From Roseateles sp. XES5 (GTDB taxonomy: Bacteria > Pseudomonadota > Alphaproteobacteria > Rhizobiales > Rhizobiaceae), in the NCBI RefSeq assembly GCF_020535545.1, contig NZ_CP084752.1:2259501-2323500 (forward strand): a DNA stretch of 64,000 nt, written 5' to 3'. Of the stretch, positions 56,024-63,671 are shown one piece after another; position 1 is the first letter of the stretch; each line of letters begins with the position of its first letter. The position numbers and the translations under genes are program-made. Under the pieces are notes generated by a model that did no database searches, was not told the origin of the DNA, and saw only the letters and a program-made list of their open reading frames with translations.

Positions 56024-56052
56024 AGCAAAAACGCTGCCGGACGATTTGTCAA
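56024..56052 (-). promoter_or_regulatory. Putative promoter of the thiCOSGE operon
   Basis: Minus strand: TTGACA (56047-56052), 17 bases, TTTGCT (56024-56029), immediately before the riboswitch. Confidence 0.5.
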
Positions 56053-56222
56053 CGGGGAGATTTAAAGTAAGCATAGACTTACCTTTTGTTGCGCCGCACC
56101 GCCGTCCTTCCCGCTCTTCTCGCGCATGACACGTGCGTCTTGCCCTCGGAGGATGCCGGTCAGATTCCCGGAGCAAAACGCGGGAAGAACACGGGGTGGA
56201 GGAAAGGGAGACGCAAACGAAA

Positions 56223-56247
56223 ACGGCGGGGCATTACCCCGCCGTTC
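56223..56247. terminator. Terminator after the Bax inhibitor-1 gene
   Basis: AACGGCGGGG (56223-56232) and CCCCGCCGTT (56238-56247) form a perfect 10-bp stem with a 5-base loop, followed on the minus strand by TTTCGTTTG. It lies 22 bases after the BI-1 stop. The remaining bases between here and the thiC promoter (56053-56222) hold nothing I can identify, apart from a small GTAAG/CTTAC repeat near 56070. Confidence 0.7.
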
Positions 56248-56268
56248 CCGTTGAAATCGTTGGGAGAA

Positions 56269-56985
56269 CTATTCGCGCTCACCCGTGAAATTCAGGAGAA
56301 GCTGGAAGATGTTGACGAAGTTCAGATACAGCGAAAGCGCACCGAACACGGCCATCTTCTGCTGCGACTCGTGGCCGAGGTTGTCGGCATACTGCTCCTT
56401 GATGTTCTGCGTGTCCCAGGCGGTAAGGCCGACGAAGACGACGATGCCGATGACGGAGATCGCGAACTGCAGGGCGCTGGAGCCCAGGAAGATGTTGACG
56501 ATCGAGGCGATGATCACGCCGATCAGGCCCATCATCAGGAACGAGCCGAACTTGGCGAGGTCACGCTTCGTCACATAGCCGTAGAGGCTCGTCGCGCCGA
56601 ACATGGTGGCGGCGATGAAGAAGGTGCGGGCGATGCTCGTGCCGGTGAAGACCAGGAACACCGAGGCGAGCGACAGGCCCATGACGGCGCAGAAGGCCCA
56701 GAAGGTCATCTGCGCGGCGCTGGCCGACATCGTCTGGATCTTGAACGAGAAGAAGAAGACGAAGGCGAGCGGCGCCAGCATCACCACCCACTTCAGCGGC
56801 GAGGAGAAGATCGGCACGTAAAGCGCCGGCGTCGAGCCGACGACGAAGGCGACGATGCCGGTGATGACGAGGCCGAGGCCCATATAGTTGTAGATGCGCA
56901 GCATGTGCTGGCGCAGGCCCTCGTCGAAGAGAGCGGCCGACTGCGCCTGCGCGCCATAGCCAAATCGCTGTTGTACGGGTTCCAT
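56269..56985 (-). CDS. Bax inhibitor-1/YccA family membrane protein
   Basis: A seven-helix inner-membrane protein, 238 aa, of the BI-1/TMBIM family (YccA, YbhL in E. coli). MLRIYNYMGLGLVITGIVAFVVG begins the first helices; the C-terminal NIFLGSSALQF...DTQNIKEQY and NFVNIFQLLLNFTG are typical. The family forms pH-dependent calcium leak channels or modulates FtsH. It lies 27 bases after the anti-sigma gene and may belong to the same transcript. Confidence 0.9.
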   Translation of the reverse strand: MEPVQQRFGYGAQAQSAALFDEGLRQHMLRIYNYMGLGLVITGIVAFVVGSTPALYVPIFSSPLKWVVMLAPLAFVFFFSFKIQTMSASAAQMTFWAFCAVMGLSLASVFLVFTGTSIARTFFIAATMFGATSLYGYVTKRDLAKFGSFLMMGLIGVIIASIVNIFLGSSALQFAISVIGIVVFVGLTAWDTQNIKEQYADNLGHESQQKMAVFGALSLYLNFVNIFQLLLNFTGERE

Positions 56986-57012
56986 CGAATATCTCCTTCT
57001 GGAAACGGTTGA

Positions 57013-57786
57013 TCAGTAGAGCGTGCGGGAGAGGTCCCGCGCGGTTTCGGTGAGGTCGTCGGCCTTGCGGCTTTCCGACACGAGCGCATAGGCGACGTCG
57101 CCGATCTGCCAGTAGGCGGCGCGGGCATTGTCGGCATGGAAGAGCAGGACATGCTGCACGGCAAAGGAACCGGGTCTGACAGCGAAGAGCGACAGCCGCT
57201 CGTCCTTCCGCGGCTCCAGCACCAGTTCGACGCTCGGTCCGAAGGCGGAGGGGAAGACCTGCGTGTCGATGACGGTCCAGCCCTTCGGCAGGTCCGGCAG
57301 AACGATGGCCGTTGCCGAGCGGATTTCGGCGGGATCGAAGGTTTCGGTTTCCGGCTGCGAGGCCATGGCATCGCGCAGAAGCGTCGTCTTGTGCGCCCGC
57401 ACGGCCTCTTCCACGAAGGCGGGCGGCGGGGTGGAGGCGACGACCTCCGTCGCCCCGAAGGGGCCGAGCACGGCATGGGCCGTCCAGCCTGCGGCGACGA
57501 AGAGCGCGATCGTCGCCGCGCGGCGGAAGATGGAGACGAAACGGCGGCGCGACAGCGCACGCTCGAGCAGGCGCGCGGCCTCGCGCGTCTCCTGCCGCGT
57601 CACCGTGCGGTGGTCGGCAAGCGCCAGGCGCAGTTCGTCGCGCACGCGCAGATCCTTCATGATCTGTGCGGCGACCTCCGGCCGTTCGGAAAGAAAGGCT
57701 TCCACCTCGATGCGCCGGCCGACGGCGAGCTGGTCGTCGACATAGGCGTTGAGATCGGATTCGAGGATGGGGTCATTACTTGTCAT
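57013..57786 (-). CDS. Membrane anti-sigma factor
   Basis: A 257-aa anti-sigma protein partnered with the ECF sigma factor upstream. The N-terminal cytoplasmic part is LESDLNAYVDDQLAVGRRIEVEAFLSERPEVAAQI. The HxxxCxxC zinc motif of ZAS proteins is absent. One membrane helix (ATIALFVAAGWTAHAVLG, about residues 92-110) and a periplasmic domain follow. ATG 57786 overlaps the sigma gene by 11 bases, so they are translationally coupled. Confidence 0.85.
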   Translation of the reverse strand: MTSNDPILESDLNAYVDDQLAVGRRIEVEAFLSERPEVAAQIMKDLRVRDELRLALADHRTVTRQETREAARLLERALSRRRFVSIFRRAATIALFVAAGWTAHAVLGPFGATEVVASTPPPAFVEEAVRAHKTTLLRDAMASQPETETFDPAEIRSATAIVLPDLPKGWTVIDTQVFPSAFGPSVELVLEPRKDERLSLFAVRPGSFAVQHVLLFHADNARAAYWQIGDVAYALVSESRKADDLTETARDLSRTLY

Positions 57787-58318
57787 CGCCGGTACCTCCG
57801 ACAATTCTGAGATGGGTGACGGGCGCGGCGGCGCCATTCTGTTCGAAAGCGCGCAGCCGCTGGCGGGCGCGGGCGATGCGCGACATCAGCGTGCCCACCG
57901 GAATGCCGAGCGTTTCGGCCGCCTCCTGGTAGGAAAGCTCTTCGATGGCGACGAGATGCAGCGCCTCGCGCTGCTCTTCCGGCAGGGCGAAGAAGGCGTT
58001 GCGCAACTGCGTGAGGCGCACCGAATGATCCTGGTTCGCCGGCACGGAGGTTTCCGCGATCTCGGCCGCCGCATCATGCCGGCGCTCCTGCGAACGGCGC
58101 TGGCGCAGGCGATCGATATGGGCATTGTGCAGGATCGACATCAGCCAGTTGCGCACGCTGGCGCCGGTGCGGAAGGTCGACTGGCGTTCATAGGCCTTCA
58201 CCAGCGCATCGTGCACAAGGTCTTCCGCCTCGTCCGGATTGCGAACGAGCGAGAGCGCATAGCGCCGAAGCGCTGCGAGCTGTCCGATCACGTTGAAGCC
58301 GGGTGTCTTTCCGTTCAT
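57776..58318 (-). CDS. ECF-type RNA polymerase sigma factor
   Basis: Sigma factor of 180 aa. Sigma2 is RYALSLVRNPDEAEDLVHDALVKAYERQSTFRTGASVRNWLMSILHNAHID; sigma4 is LPEEQREALHLVAIEELSYQEAAETLGIPVGTLMSRIARARQRL. Its own promoter-like site is 10 bases upstream, so the mRNA leader is nearly absent. Together with the transmembrane anti-sigma factor it forms an envelope or redox stress switch. It is not EcfG itself (no PhyR/NepR genes are nearby). Confidence 0.92.
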   Translation of the reverse strand: MNGKTPGFNVIGQLAALRRYALSLVRNPDEAEDLVHDALVKAYERQSTFRTGASVRNWLMSILHNAHIDRLRQRRSQERRHDAAAEIAETSVPANQDHSVRLTQLRNAFFALPEEQREALHLVAIEELSYQEAAETLGIPVGTLMSRIARARQRLRAFEQNGAAAPVTHLRIVGGTGDDK

Positions 58319-58327
58319 GCCCCAGTA

Positions 58328-58353
58328 TACGAAAGCCGGGCGAAACTCATTCC
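58328..58353 (-). promoter_or_regulatory. ECF-type autoregulatory promoter
   Basis: Minus strand: GGAAT (58349-58353), 17 bases, CGTA (58328-58331), ending only 10 bases before the sigma start codon. This is the usual form of an ECF promoter recognised by its own sigma factor. Confidence 0.5.
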
Positions 58354-58372
58354 ATCGCCTGTCGAAAAAAAA

Positions 58373-58810
58373 TCAGAGCCACTGCTGCACGAGGGCGGCG
58401 AGCACGATGTAGCGGCCGAACTTGGCGACGGAGACGACCAGCAGGAAGCGGGCAAAAGGCTCGCGCATGATGCCGGCGGCCACCGTCAGCGGATCACCGA
58501 CGAAAGGCAGCCAGCTGAAGAGCAGGCTCCACCAGCCATAGCGGCGATACCAGTTGCCGGCGCGTTCCAGGTTTTTCGCGCTGACGGGAAACCAGCGGGC
58601 CTGACGAAACCGCTCCACGCCACGGCCAAGCAACCAGTTGACCACCGAGCCGAGCACATTGCCGGTGCCGGCGACGAGAATGAGGATCGCGGGGGCATAG
58701 TGGCCCGTCGCCAGCAGGCCGGCCAGAACCGCTTCCGACTGGGCCGGCAGCAGGGTGGCGGCGACAAAGGCGGCCAGGAAGAGACCGCCATAGGCGGCAA
58801 GGGCGCTCAC
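58373..58810 (-). CDS. DedA-related membrane protein (YqaA type)
   Basis: A 145-aa inner-membrane protein of the YqaA/VTT (SNARE-associated) family with about four helices: GLFLAAFVAATLLPAQSEAVLAGLLATG, ILILVAGTGNVLGSVVNWLLGRG and WWSLLFSWLPFVGDPLTVAAGIMRE. The G-D-P-x-T segment is conserved. The family may act in lipid scrambling or ion homeostasis. A solitary gene. Confidence 0.87.
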   Translation of the reverse strand: MSALAAYGGLFLAAFVAATLLPAQSEAVLAGLLATGHYAPAILILVAGTGNVLGSVVNWLLGRGVERFRQARWFPVSAKNLERAGNWYRRYGWWSLLFSWLPFVGDPLTVAAGIMREPFARFLLVVSVAKFGRYIVLAALVQQWL

Positions 58811-58995
58811 GGATGCGCAGCGGTCGCGGCGCTTCCGTCCGTGCCGTTCCTGTCGATGCCGCTGCCGCTATCCATGCCGTACTCCGTGCGGGCGTCCGTA
58901 TGACGTCCTGCCCTCCGGTAGCGGTTGGCGGCAGCAGGGGAAAGCCCGCCTCGTCTCTTTTCAGCCCGAAGCGTCGATCTGTAGCGGCGACACGC

Positions 58996-59036
58996 AAAAA
59001 AAATCGCCGGCGATCCGAGGCTCCAGACCGCCGGCG
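58996..59036 (-). terminator. Rho-independent terminator of the 74-aa protein gene
   Basis: CGCCGGCG (59005-59012) pairs with CGCCGGCG (59029-59036). On the minus strand the stem is followed by eight T residues (58996-59003). It lies 62 bases after the stop at 59099. Confidence 0.8.
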
Positions 59037-59098
59037 TGATCAGCGCCGTGAAGGAGACGGCGGCTGAGTTCGGCCGGCAGGCCGGCCAACAGATGCGC

Positions 59099-59323
59099 TC
59101 AACAGAGCGGAGTACGGTTCATCAGCATGATGTCGCTGGCGGTCAGCGTCAGACGGGATGGTTCGTCGATCTGCTCCAGAACCGCCCGCAGCGCCTTGTC
59201 CAGGCAGAACTCGGCAACCTCGGCATCCAGCGTCTTGGCGGTTTCCAGCGCGAAGGCAACGAGACGCGCCAGCGCGATCAACTCGTTCCCGCGGTCTTCC
59301 TTCTCATCGATCTCGACTTTCAT
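59099..59323 (-). CDS. Small hypothetical protein
   Basis: A 74-aa acidic protein: MKVEIDEKEDRGNELIALARLVAFALETAKTLDAEVAEFCLDKALRAVLEQID. It is predicted mostly helical. No family is recognised with certainty. The GGGGGC before ATG 59323, a downstream terminator with a T8 run and three GTCACGC boxes upstream support a real, separately regulated gene. Confidence 0.6.
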   Translation of the reverse strand: MKVEIDEKEDRGNELIALARLVAFALETAKTLDAEVAEFCLDKALRAVLEQIDEPSRLTLTASDIMLMNRTPLC

Positions 59324-59373
59324 TCACAGCCCCCGGAGCAAAGCTCCTTAAAAACCCCTGCCTAAAGTATAGG

Positions 59374-59411
59374 CGTGACTCCCTGGCTTCGCGCGTGACT
59401 TAAGCGTGACA
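59374..59411 (-). repeat. Three direct GCGTGAC (GTCACGC) boxes
   Basis: GCGTGAC occurs at 59374-59380, 59394-59400 and 59405-59411, i.e. 20 and 11 bases apart, about two and one helical turns. They lie 51-88 bases upstream of the 74-aa gene (minus strand), as expected for an activator or repressor site. Confidence 0.5.
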
Positions 59412-59486
59412 CACGCGGAATGGGAATTCACACGTTTTTTTGCGTCTCGGGTTGTTGCGGGGCTTTTGACCGGGAAATCCGGGTGA

Positions 59487-59553
59487 AAAATTCGGTGTTT
59501 CCTATTTTGCAGGGTTTTGCAGGAGGAAACACCGCAGAATTTTCGCAAAACCC
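59487..59553. ncRNA. Candidate structured RNA with H-type pseudoknot
   Basis: CGGTGTTTCCT (59493-59503) pairs with AGGAAACACCG (59524-59534), an 11-bp stem extended by AAAATT/AATTTT (59487-59492 with 59538-59543). The 20-base loop contains GGGTTTTGC (59512-59520), which is perfectly complementary to GCAAAACCC (59545-59553) downstream. The order of the four segments is that of an H-type pseudoknot. Transcription is not shown; a DNA-level function (protein binding) is the alternative. Confidence 0.4.
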
Positions 59554-59730
59554 ACTCGGCTTCGGCATTTCTTGCAGAAAGGTTTTGCGTGTAAAAGTTG
59601 TATGAATTGGGCGCCATTTTCTACTCAGGGACGCTCTTGCGGGACCGTGTATCGCGATGCAGCTCGCAATGAGTCGAGAGTCGAACAACCGAAGCCGGGG
59701 TGCGGGGCTGGTATTCGGGTTGCGCCGCGA

Positions 59731-61545
59731 TCAGAAACCCGCCTTCTTCAGGCCTTCGTAGTAGTGCTGGCGCTGCCATTCCTCGCGGAAGGGAATAAGG
59801 GCGATCCAGGCGTCGGCATCGAAATTCGGGTTGACGTCATAGGTGCGACGCACGAACAGCCGTGCCTTTTTCAGGTCGCCCAGCATGGCCCAGCACGCGG
59901 CGGAGAGACGGTGGACGGGGGTCTTGTCCTTCATGCGCCCGATATAGGCGAGGGCCTCCTCGTATTTGCCGACGCAATAGGAGGCGCCTGCGGCGGTCCA
60001 GTAATATTCGTCCGGCGGCAGCGGGTTCAGTTCGATCGCCTGTTCGATCTTCGGTATGCCCAGATCCGGCTTCGACGCCTGCACCAGGGTGTCGGCATAG
60101 CTCGCCAGGACGTTGGCATAGTGCGGGCTCAGCGCCTCGGCTTTTTCGAGATAGGCGATGCTTTCGTCAAACTGGCGGGCATAGAGCTTGACGACGCCGA
60201 ATTCGCGGTAGCCGGTGGGCAGGTTCTCGTCGGCCCGGATGGTTTCTTCCGCGTGAAGCTCCGCCTGGCGCAGCAGGTCCTTGTCGCCGCGGGCCGTCAC
60301 CAGCCATTCGAGGAAGTAGCTGCGGGCAAGGCCGCCGAGAGCCGGCGCAAAGCCGGCATTGATCTGCAGGGCCTCGCGAAAGCTCTTGCGGGCGCGGCGG
60401 ACATCGCGCAGGTCGAGGTTCTTCAACTGCCCCTGGCCGATGAGGAAGCTGCGATAGGCGCCGGCGTTGCGTTCGTAGTCGTCGCGCGTGAGCTGGTTGC
60501 GCTCGATTTCGCTGGCGATGGCGCCGGCGATCTGGTGGGCGATCATCTGGCGCGAGCGGGCCAGGCCTTCCGCAGAGAGCGGAAAACGTTCGGCCCAGAT
60601 GATCTCGTCGCTGCCGAAGAAGATGAGCTGGACGAACAGCGTGTGGCCGTCGCCTTCGTCCCGCAGCCGTGTCTCGAGGATGTAGCTGATCTTGTGGCGC
60701 TCGTAGGTGGCGGCGCGGTCGGCCTGGAGTGAGATCTGCGCGGCGGTGTGCGGCGCGATGATCGAGATCGATCGCAGGGCACACAGCCCGATCGTCACAT
60801 CCTCGATCAACGCCTCGGAAAAGCGCGCGGCGATGCGCGAGGCATAGGCGGTGCCCGGTGGCAGCAGCAGCACGCGGGGCGGGCTGGGCCTTGGCAATGG
60901 GACGTCGATCTCCTGCGGGGAGAGAACCCGGATGGGCGCGTCGTGGACGATCATCGGCACCGCCGTGGCGGCGGCCGGGCGCCCCGTCAGTGCGGAACGC
61001 ACCTCGTCGTCGTCGGGGTTTGCCTCCAGCAGGCGCATGGCGGCCAGCGAACGGGACTGCCGGGAGGCGCTCTCGGGCGCGGCGCCGGCAAGAAGGGCGT
61101 TGCGGAGCAGCGCCATGTGGCCGGCCCGTTGCAGGGCGATCCAGTTCGCAAGCGCTCGCGTTCCGGGTTTGATATGTTTCAGGAAATCCTCGGTAAGGAC
61201 GCCTGCCAGGAGATCGAGCCCCGCTTCGGCCTGCACCTCGTCCACGTCGCTTTCAAAGGGGTCCGGCCCAAGCGCGACGGCGGCATCGGTGAAGGCGAGA
61301 TAGGTCCGGCCGAGTTCGCGCTGGCGTTTCTGCACGCGGGCAACGGTCTGCCGCAGGCTGGCGAAGGCGGCAGTCGGGTTTGCATCGTCCCAGAAAAGGC
61401 CCGCCGCGCCGGCCCTCGGCATGTCCGTCAGGCCGCGCGCGCGAAGATAGCAGAGGATCAGCAGCGCCTTTTCAGGAAAGACGATGTCGTTGCCGCCCTC
61501 GTCGAGCAGGCGCAGATGACCGAGCGTCTGCAGCCGTGCTGGCAT
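59731..61545 (-). CDS. BTAD/SARP-like transcriptional regulator with TPR repeats
   Basis: A 604-aa protein. Residues about 1-90 form an OmpR-like winged helix (LQTLGHLRLLDEGGNDIVFPEKALLILCYLRARG), then a BTAD-like helical part to about 175. A TolB-N-like domain follows (RFSEALIEDVTIGLCALRSISIIAP ... ILETRLRDEGDGHTLFVQLIFFGSDEIIWAERFPL), and the C-terminal third holds several TPR repeats (SIAYLEKAEALSPHYANVLASYADTLV). Such chimeras are annotated as adenylate-cyclase-like regulators but no cyclase domain is present. It begins 7 bases after the XRE gene, same operon. Target genes unknown. Confidence 0.82.
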   Translation of the reverse strand: MPARLQTLGHLRLLDEGGNDIVFPEKALLILCYLRARGLTDMPRAGAAGLFWDDANPTAAFASLRQTVARVQKRQRELGRTYLAFTDAAVALGPDPFESDVDEVQAEAGLDLLAGVLTEDFLKHIKPGTRALANWIALQRAGHMALLRNALLAGAAPESASRQSRSLAAMRLLEANPDDDEVRSALTGRPAAATAVPMIVHDAPIRVLSPQEIDVPLPRPSPPRVLLLPPGTAYASRIAARFSEALIEDVTIGLCALRSISIIAPHTAAQISLQADRAATYERHKISYILETRLRDEGDGHTLFVQLIFFGSDEIIWAERFPLSAEGLARSRQMIAHQIAGAIASEIERNQLTRDDYERNAGAYRSFLIGQGQLKNLDLRDVRRARKSFREALQINAGFAPALGGLARSYFLEWLVTARGDKDLLRQAELHAEETIRADENLPTGYREFGVVKLYARQFDESIAYLEKAEALSPHYANVLASYADTLVQASKPDLGIPKIEQAIELNPLPPDEYYWTAAGASYCVGKYEEALAYIGRMKDKTPVHRLSAACWAMLGDLKKARLFVRRTYDVNPNFDADAWIALIPFREEWQRQHYYEGLKKAGF

Positions 61546-61552
61546 TGTGGGT

Positions 61553-61996
61553 TCAGACCCGCAGTTCCGATGCGGTATCCGAGCGTTCCGCCGCCGGATC
61601 GCCGGCGCTTGCCTTGGAAAGGGCGGTCGCGAGCTGGATGATCGACTTGCGCACGCCGGCGTCTTCGATCTTCAGGAAAGCGCGGTTGAGGTCGAGGCCT
61701 TCCTTGGAGGAAACGAAGGTGGAAACGTCGCCGGTTTCGTGTGCGGCGCCCGTCGTCGGCGTGGCATTCTCGTCATCCTGGAAGAAGAAGCTCGGCGGGA
61801 CGCGGAAGACTTCCGAGATGGCCTGGAGGCGGCTGGCGCTGATGCGGTTTGTGCCCTTTTCGTACTTCTGCACCTGCTGGAACGTCACGCCCAGACGGTC
61901 GGCCAGCGCTTCCTGGCTCATGCCGACCATCAGTCTGCGCAGACGGACGCGGGAGCCGACGAACACGTCGATCGGGTTGGGTGTTTTCTTGTTCAT
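61553..61996 (-). CDS. XRE-family transcriptional regulator (PraR-like)
   Basis: A 147-aa regulator: NPIDVFVGSRVRLRRLMVGMSQEALADRLGVTFQQVQKYEKGTNRISASRLQAISEVFRVPPSFFF is a full HTH_3 domain, very close to the rhizobial PraR/phage-repressor-like group. The C-terminal part probably dimerises. ATG 61996 has GGGGAGAAAG upstream. First gene of a two-gene operon with the BTAD/TPR protein. Confidence 0.88.
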   Translation of the reverse strand: MNKKTPNPIDVFVGSRVRLRRLMVGMSQEALADRLGVTFQQVQKYEKGTNRISASRLQAISEVFRVPPSFFFQDDENATPTTGAAHETGDVSTFVSSKEGLDLNRAFLKIEDAGVRKSIIQLATALSKASAGDPAAERSDTASELRV

Positions 61997-62130
61997 GAGG
62001 CTTTCTCCCCTTTATGCATGCCGGGGCATGGCGAGATACGAATATCCCGCCACTTTGCTTGAATCGTCCCACCGATGCAACTATCGCGGATCGGATTTCG
62101 CTACGACCATGACGCGAGGCGGCGTGTATC

Positions 62131-62892
62131 CTAGATGTCGTAGCTCTGCGGCGCGCTGAGCGAAGCGATGAATTTTTTCGTGCGTTCGCGCTCCGGCGCC
62201 GAGAAAATCGCACGCGGCGCACCCTGCTCGACGATCACCCCGCCATCGAGGAAAACCACGGTATCGGCAACGCGCGAAGCAAGGCGCAGGTCGTGCGTCG
62301 CCATGACCATCGTCGTGCCTTCGCGGGCAAGCCGGCTCAGCACTTCCACCACCTCTTCCGCCAGTTCCGGGTCGAGCGCCGAGGTCGGCTCGTCGCACAG
62401 GAGAACGCGCGGGGAGGGGGCGAGCGCGCGGGCGATGGCGACACGCTGCTGCTGGCCGCCGGAAAGCGTCGCCGGCCAGGCGTCGGCCTTGTGCGCCATG
62501 CCGACCTTTTCGAGCAGTTCGAGCGCCCGGGCGCGCGCCTTGACGGGTGGCCATTTGAGGACGGTGACGAGGCCTTCCATCACATTGGCGATGGCCGTCT
62601 GATGCGGGAAGAGCTGGAAATTCTGGAAGACCATGCCGGTCTGGCGGCGCAGCTTCTGGATGGCGTCCCAGCCGACCTTGCGGCCGGGTGCGAAGTCGAT
62701 CTTCTCCTCGCCGAGCCGGATCGAGCCGGACGTCGGCGTTTCCAGCAGGTTGATGCAGCGCAGGAGCGTGCTCTTGCCGCCGCCCGAAGGGCCGACCAGC
62801 GCGGTTACGGTGCCTTCGGCCAGCCGCAGGCTGATGTCGCGCAGCACATGGTTGTCGCCGAAGCGCTTTTCGATATGGGTCAGTTCGATCAC
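62131..62892 (-). CDS. Polar amino acid (cystine-type) ABC transporter ATP-binding protein
   Basis: ATPase of 253 aa: GPSGGGKST (Walker A), [15 protein letters not shown] (signature), VLLCDEPTSALDPEL (Walker B) and MATHDLRLA. Close to the TcyN/YecC/GlnQ group. It overlaps the permease by 4 bases. Last gene of a binding protein-permease-ATPase operon. Confidence 0.92.
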   Translation of the reverse strand: MIELTHIEKRFGDNHVLRDISLRLAEGTVTALVGPSGGGKSTLLRCINLLETPTSGSIRLGEEKIDFAPGRKVGWDAIQKLRRQTGMVFQNFQLFPHQTAIANVMEGLVTVLKWPPVKARARALELLEKVGMAHKADAWPATLSGGQQQRVAIARALAPSPRVLLCDEPTSALDPELAEEVVEVLSRLAREGTTMVMATHDLRLASRVADTVVFLDGGVIVEQGAPRAIFSAPERERTKKFIASLSAPQSYDI

Positions 62893-63569
62893 GTGCGGGC
62901 CTCCAGGAAGCCGCCATAGCGGGCGAAGCGTTTTTCGAGGCGCACCTGCAAAGCCGAGAGCACGGAGCTCAGCGCAAGATAGATCAGCGCCGCCTCGATA
63001 TAGAGGATCAGCGGCTCATAGGTGGTGGCGACGATGCGCTGCGCGGTCTGGAACAGCTCCGGCACGGTGACGGCGGCGGCAAGCGAGGTGTCCTTGACCA
63101 GCGAGATGAAGGTGTTGGAGAGCGGCGGCACGGCAACGCGCGTCGCCTGGGGCAGGATGGTGCGGCGCATGGCCTGCGACCAGCTCATGCCGATCGAATA
63201 GGCCGCTTCCCACTGGCCGCGCGGCACGGAGGAGATGACGGCGCGGATGATCTCCGACGTATAGGCCCCGACATTCAGCGTGAAGCCGATGAGCGCGGCC
63301 GGGAAGGCATCGAGCAGGATGCCGACGCTCGGCAGGCCGTAGAAGATGACGAAGAGCTGCACCAGGAGCGGCGTGCCGCGGATCACCCAGACGTAGAAGC
63401 GCGCGATGGCCGAGAGCGGCCGCGGCCCGAACAGCCGCGCGACGGCGGTCAGAAGCCCGAGCGCAAGGCCGAGCACGAAGGAGGCGAGGGTGAGCGGAAT
63501 GGTGAAGACGAGCGCGGCCCAGAGCAGCGGCGCAAGCGAGTCCAGCATCAGTTGAAGCCACGGCGGCAC
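62889..63569 (-). CDS. Polar amino acid ABC transporter permease
   Basis: HisM/YecS-type permease of 226 aa, about five helices. IRGTPLLVQLFVIFYGLPSVG and AYTSEIIRAVISSVPRGQWEAAYSIGMSWSQAMRRTILPQA are family hallmarks (EAA loop). ATG 63569 or ATG 63548 could be the start. Confidence 0.92.
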   Translation of the reverse strand: MPPWLQLMLDSLAPLLWAALVFTIPLTLASFVLGLALGLLTAVARLFGPRPLSAIARFYVWVIRGTPLLVQLFVIFYGLPSVGILLDAFPAALIGFTLNVGAYTSEIIRAVISSVPRGQWEAAYSIGMSWSQAMRRTILPQATRVAVPPLSNTFISLVKDTSLAAAVTVPELFQTAQRIVATTYEPLILYIEAALIYLALSSVLSALQVRLEKRFARYGGFLEART

Positions 63570-63592
63570 GGGGAAAACCTCCGGAAATGCGG

Positions 63593-63616
63593 CTGGCCGG
63601 GGTGATCCCCGGCCAG
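63593..63616 (-). terminator. Intercistronic hairpin between binding protein and permease
   Basis: CTGGCCGGGG (63593-63602) and CCCCGGCCAG (63607-63616) form a perfect 10-bp stem with a TGAT loop, 55 bases after the binding-protein stop. It has no T-run, so it probably protects or partly terminates the binding-protein mRNA. Confidence 0.5.
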
Positions 63617-63671
63617 TTGACGGTGCTATCTATAGGGCAGGAAGCGGCTGCCGCGAAGCAGCCGTCGGCAA

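Larger units (their letters stand above)
59324..59730. other. AT-rich non-coding region with repeats and pseudoknot potential
   Basis: About 400 bases with no supportable gene on either strand. Contents: a GGAGC/GCTCC hairpin (near 59335), three GCGTGAC boxes (59374-59411), a strongly structured segment (59487-59553) and further GGTTTTGC repeats (near 59580). It separates the 74-aa gene from the end of the BTAD/TPR regulator. Confidence 0.6.

Noticed and set aside
58811..59067. 84-codon plus-strand frame upstream of the terminator at 59.0 kb
   Set aside because: It has no ribosome-binding site, an unlikely Arg/Ser/Ala composition, and it crosses a terminator that belongs to the opposite strand.
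59374..59411. Replication iterons or a phage/plasmid origin
   Set aside because: Only three boxes, no DnaA boxes and no replication gene nearby; a transcription-factor site is the simpler reading.
59600..59720. Possible tRNA-like sequence (GGGACCGTGTATCGC ... GAGTCGAACAACCG)
   Set aside because: No acceptor stem or T-loop consensus can be folded; only short fragments resemble a tRNA.
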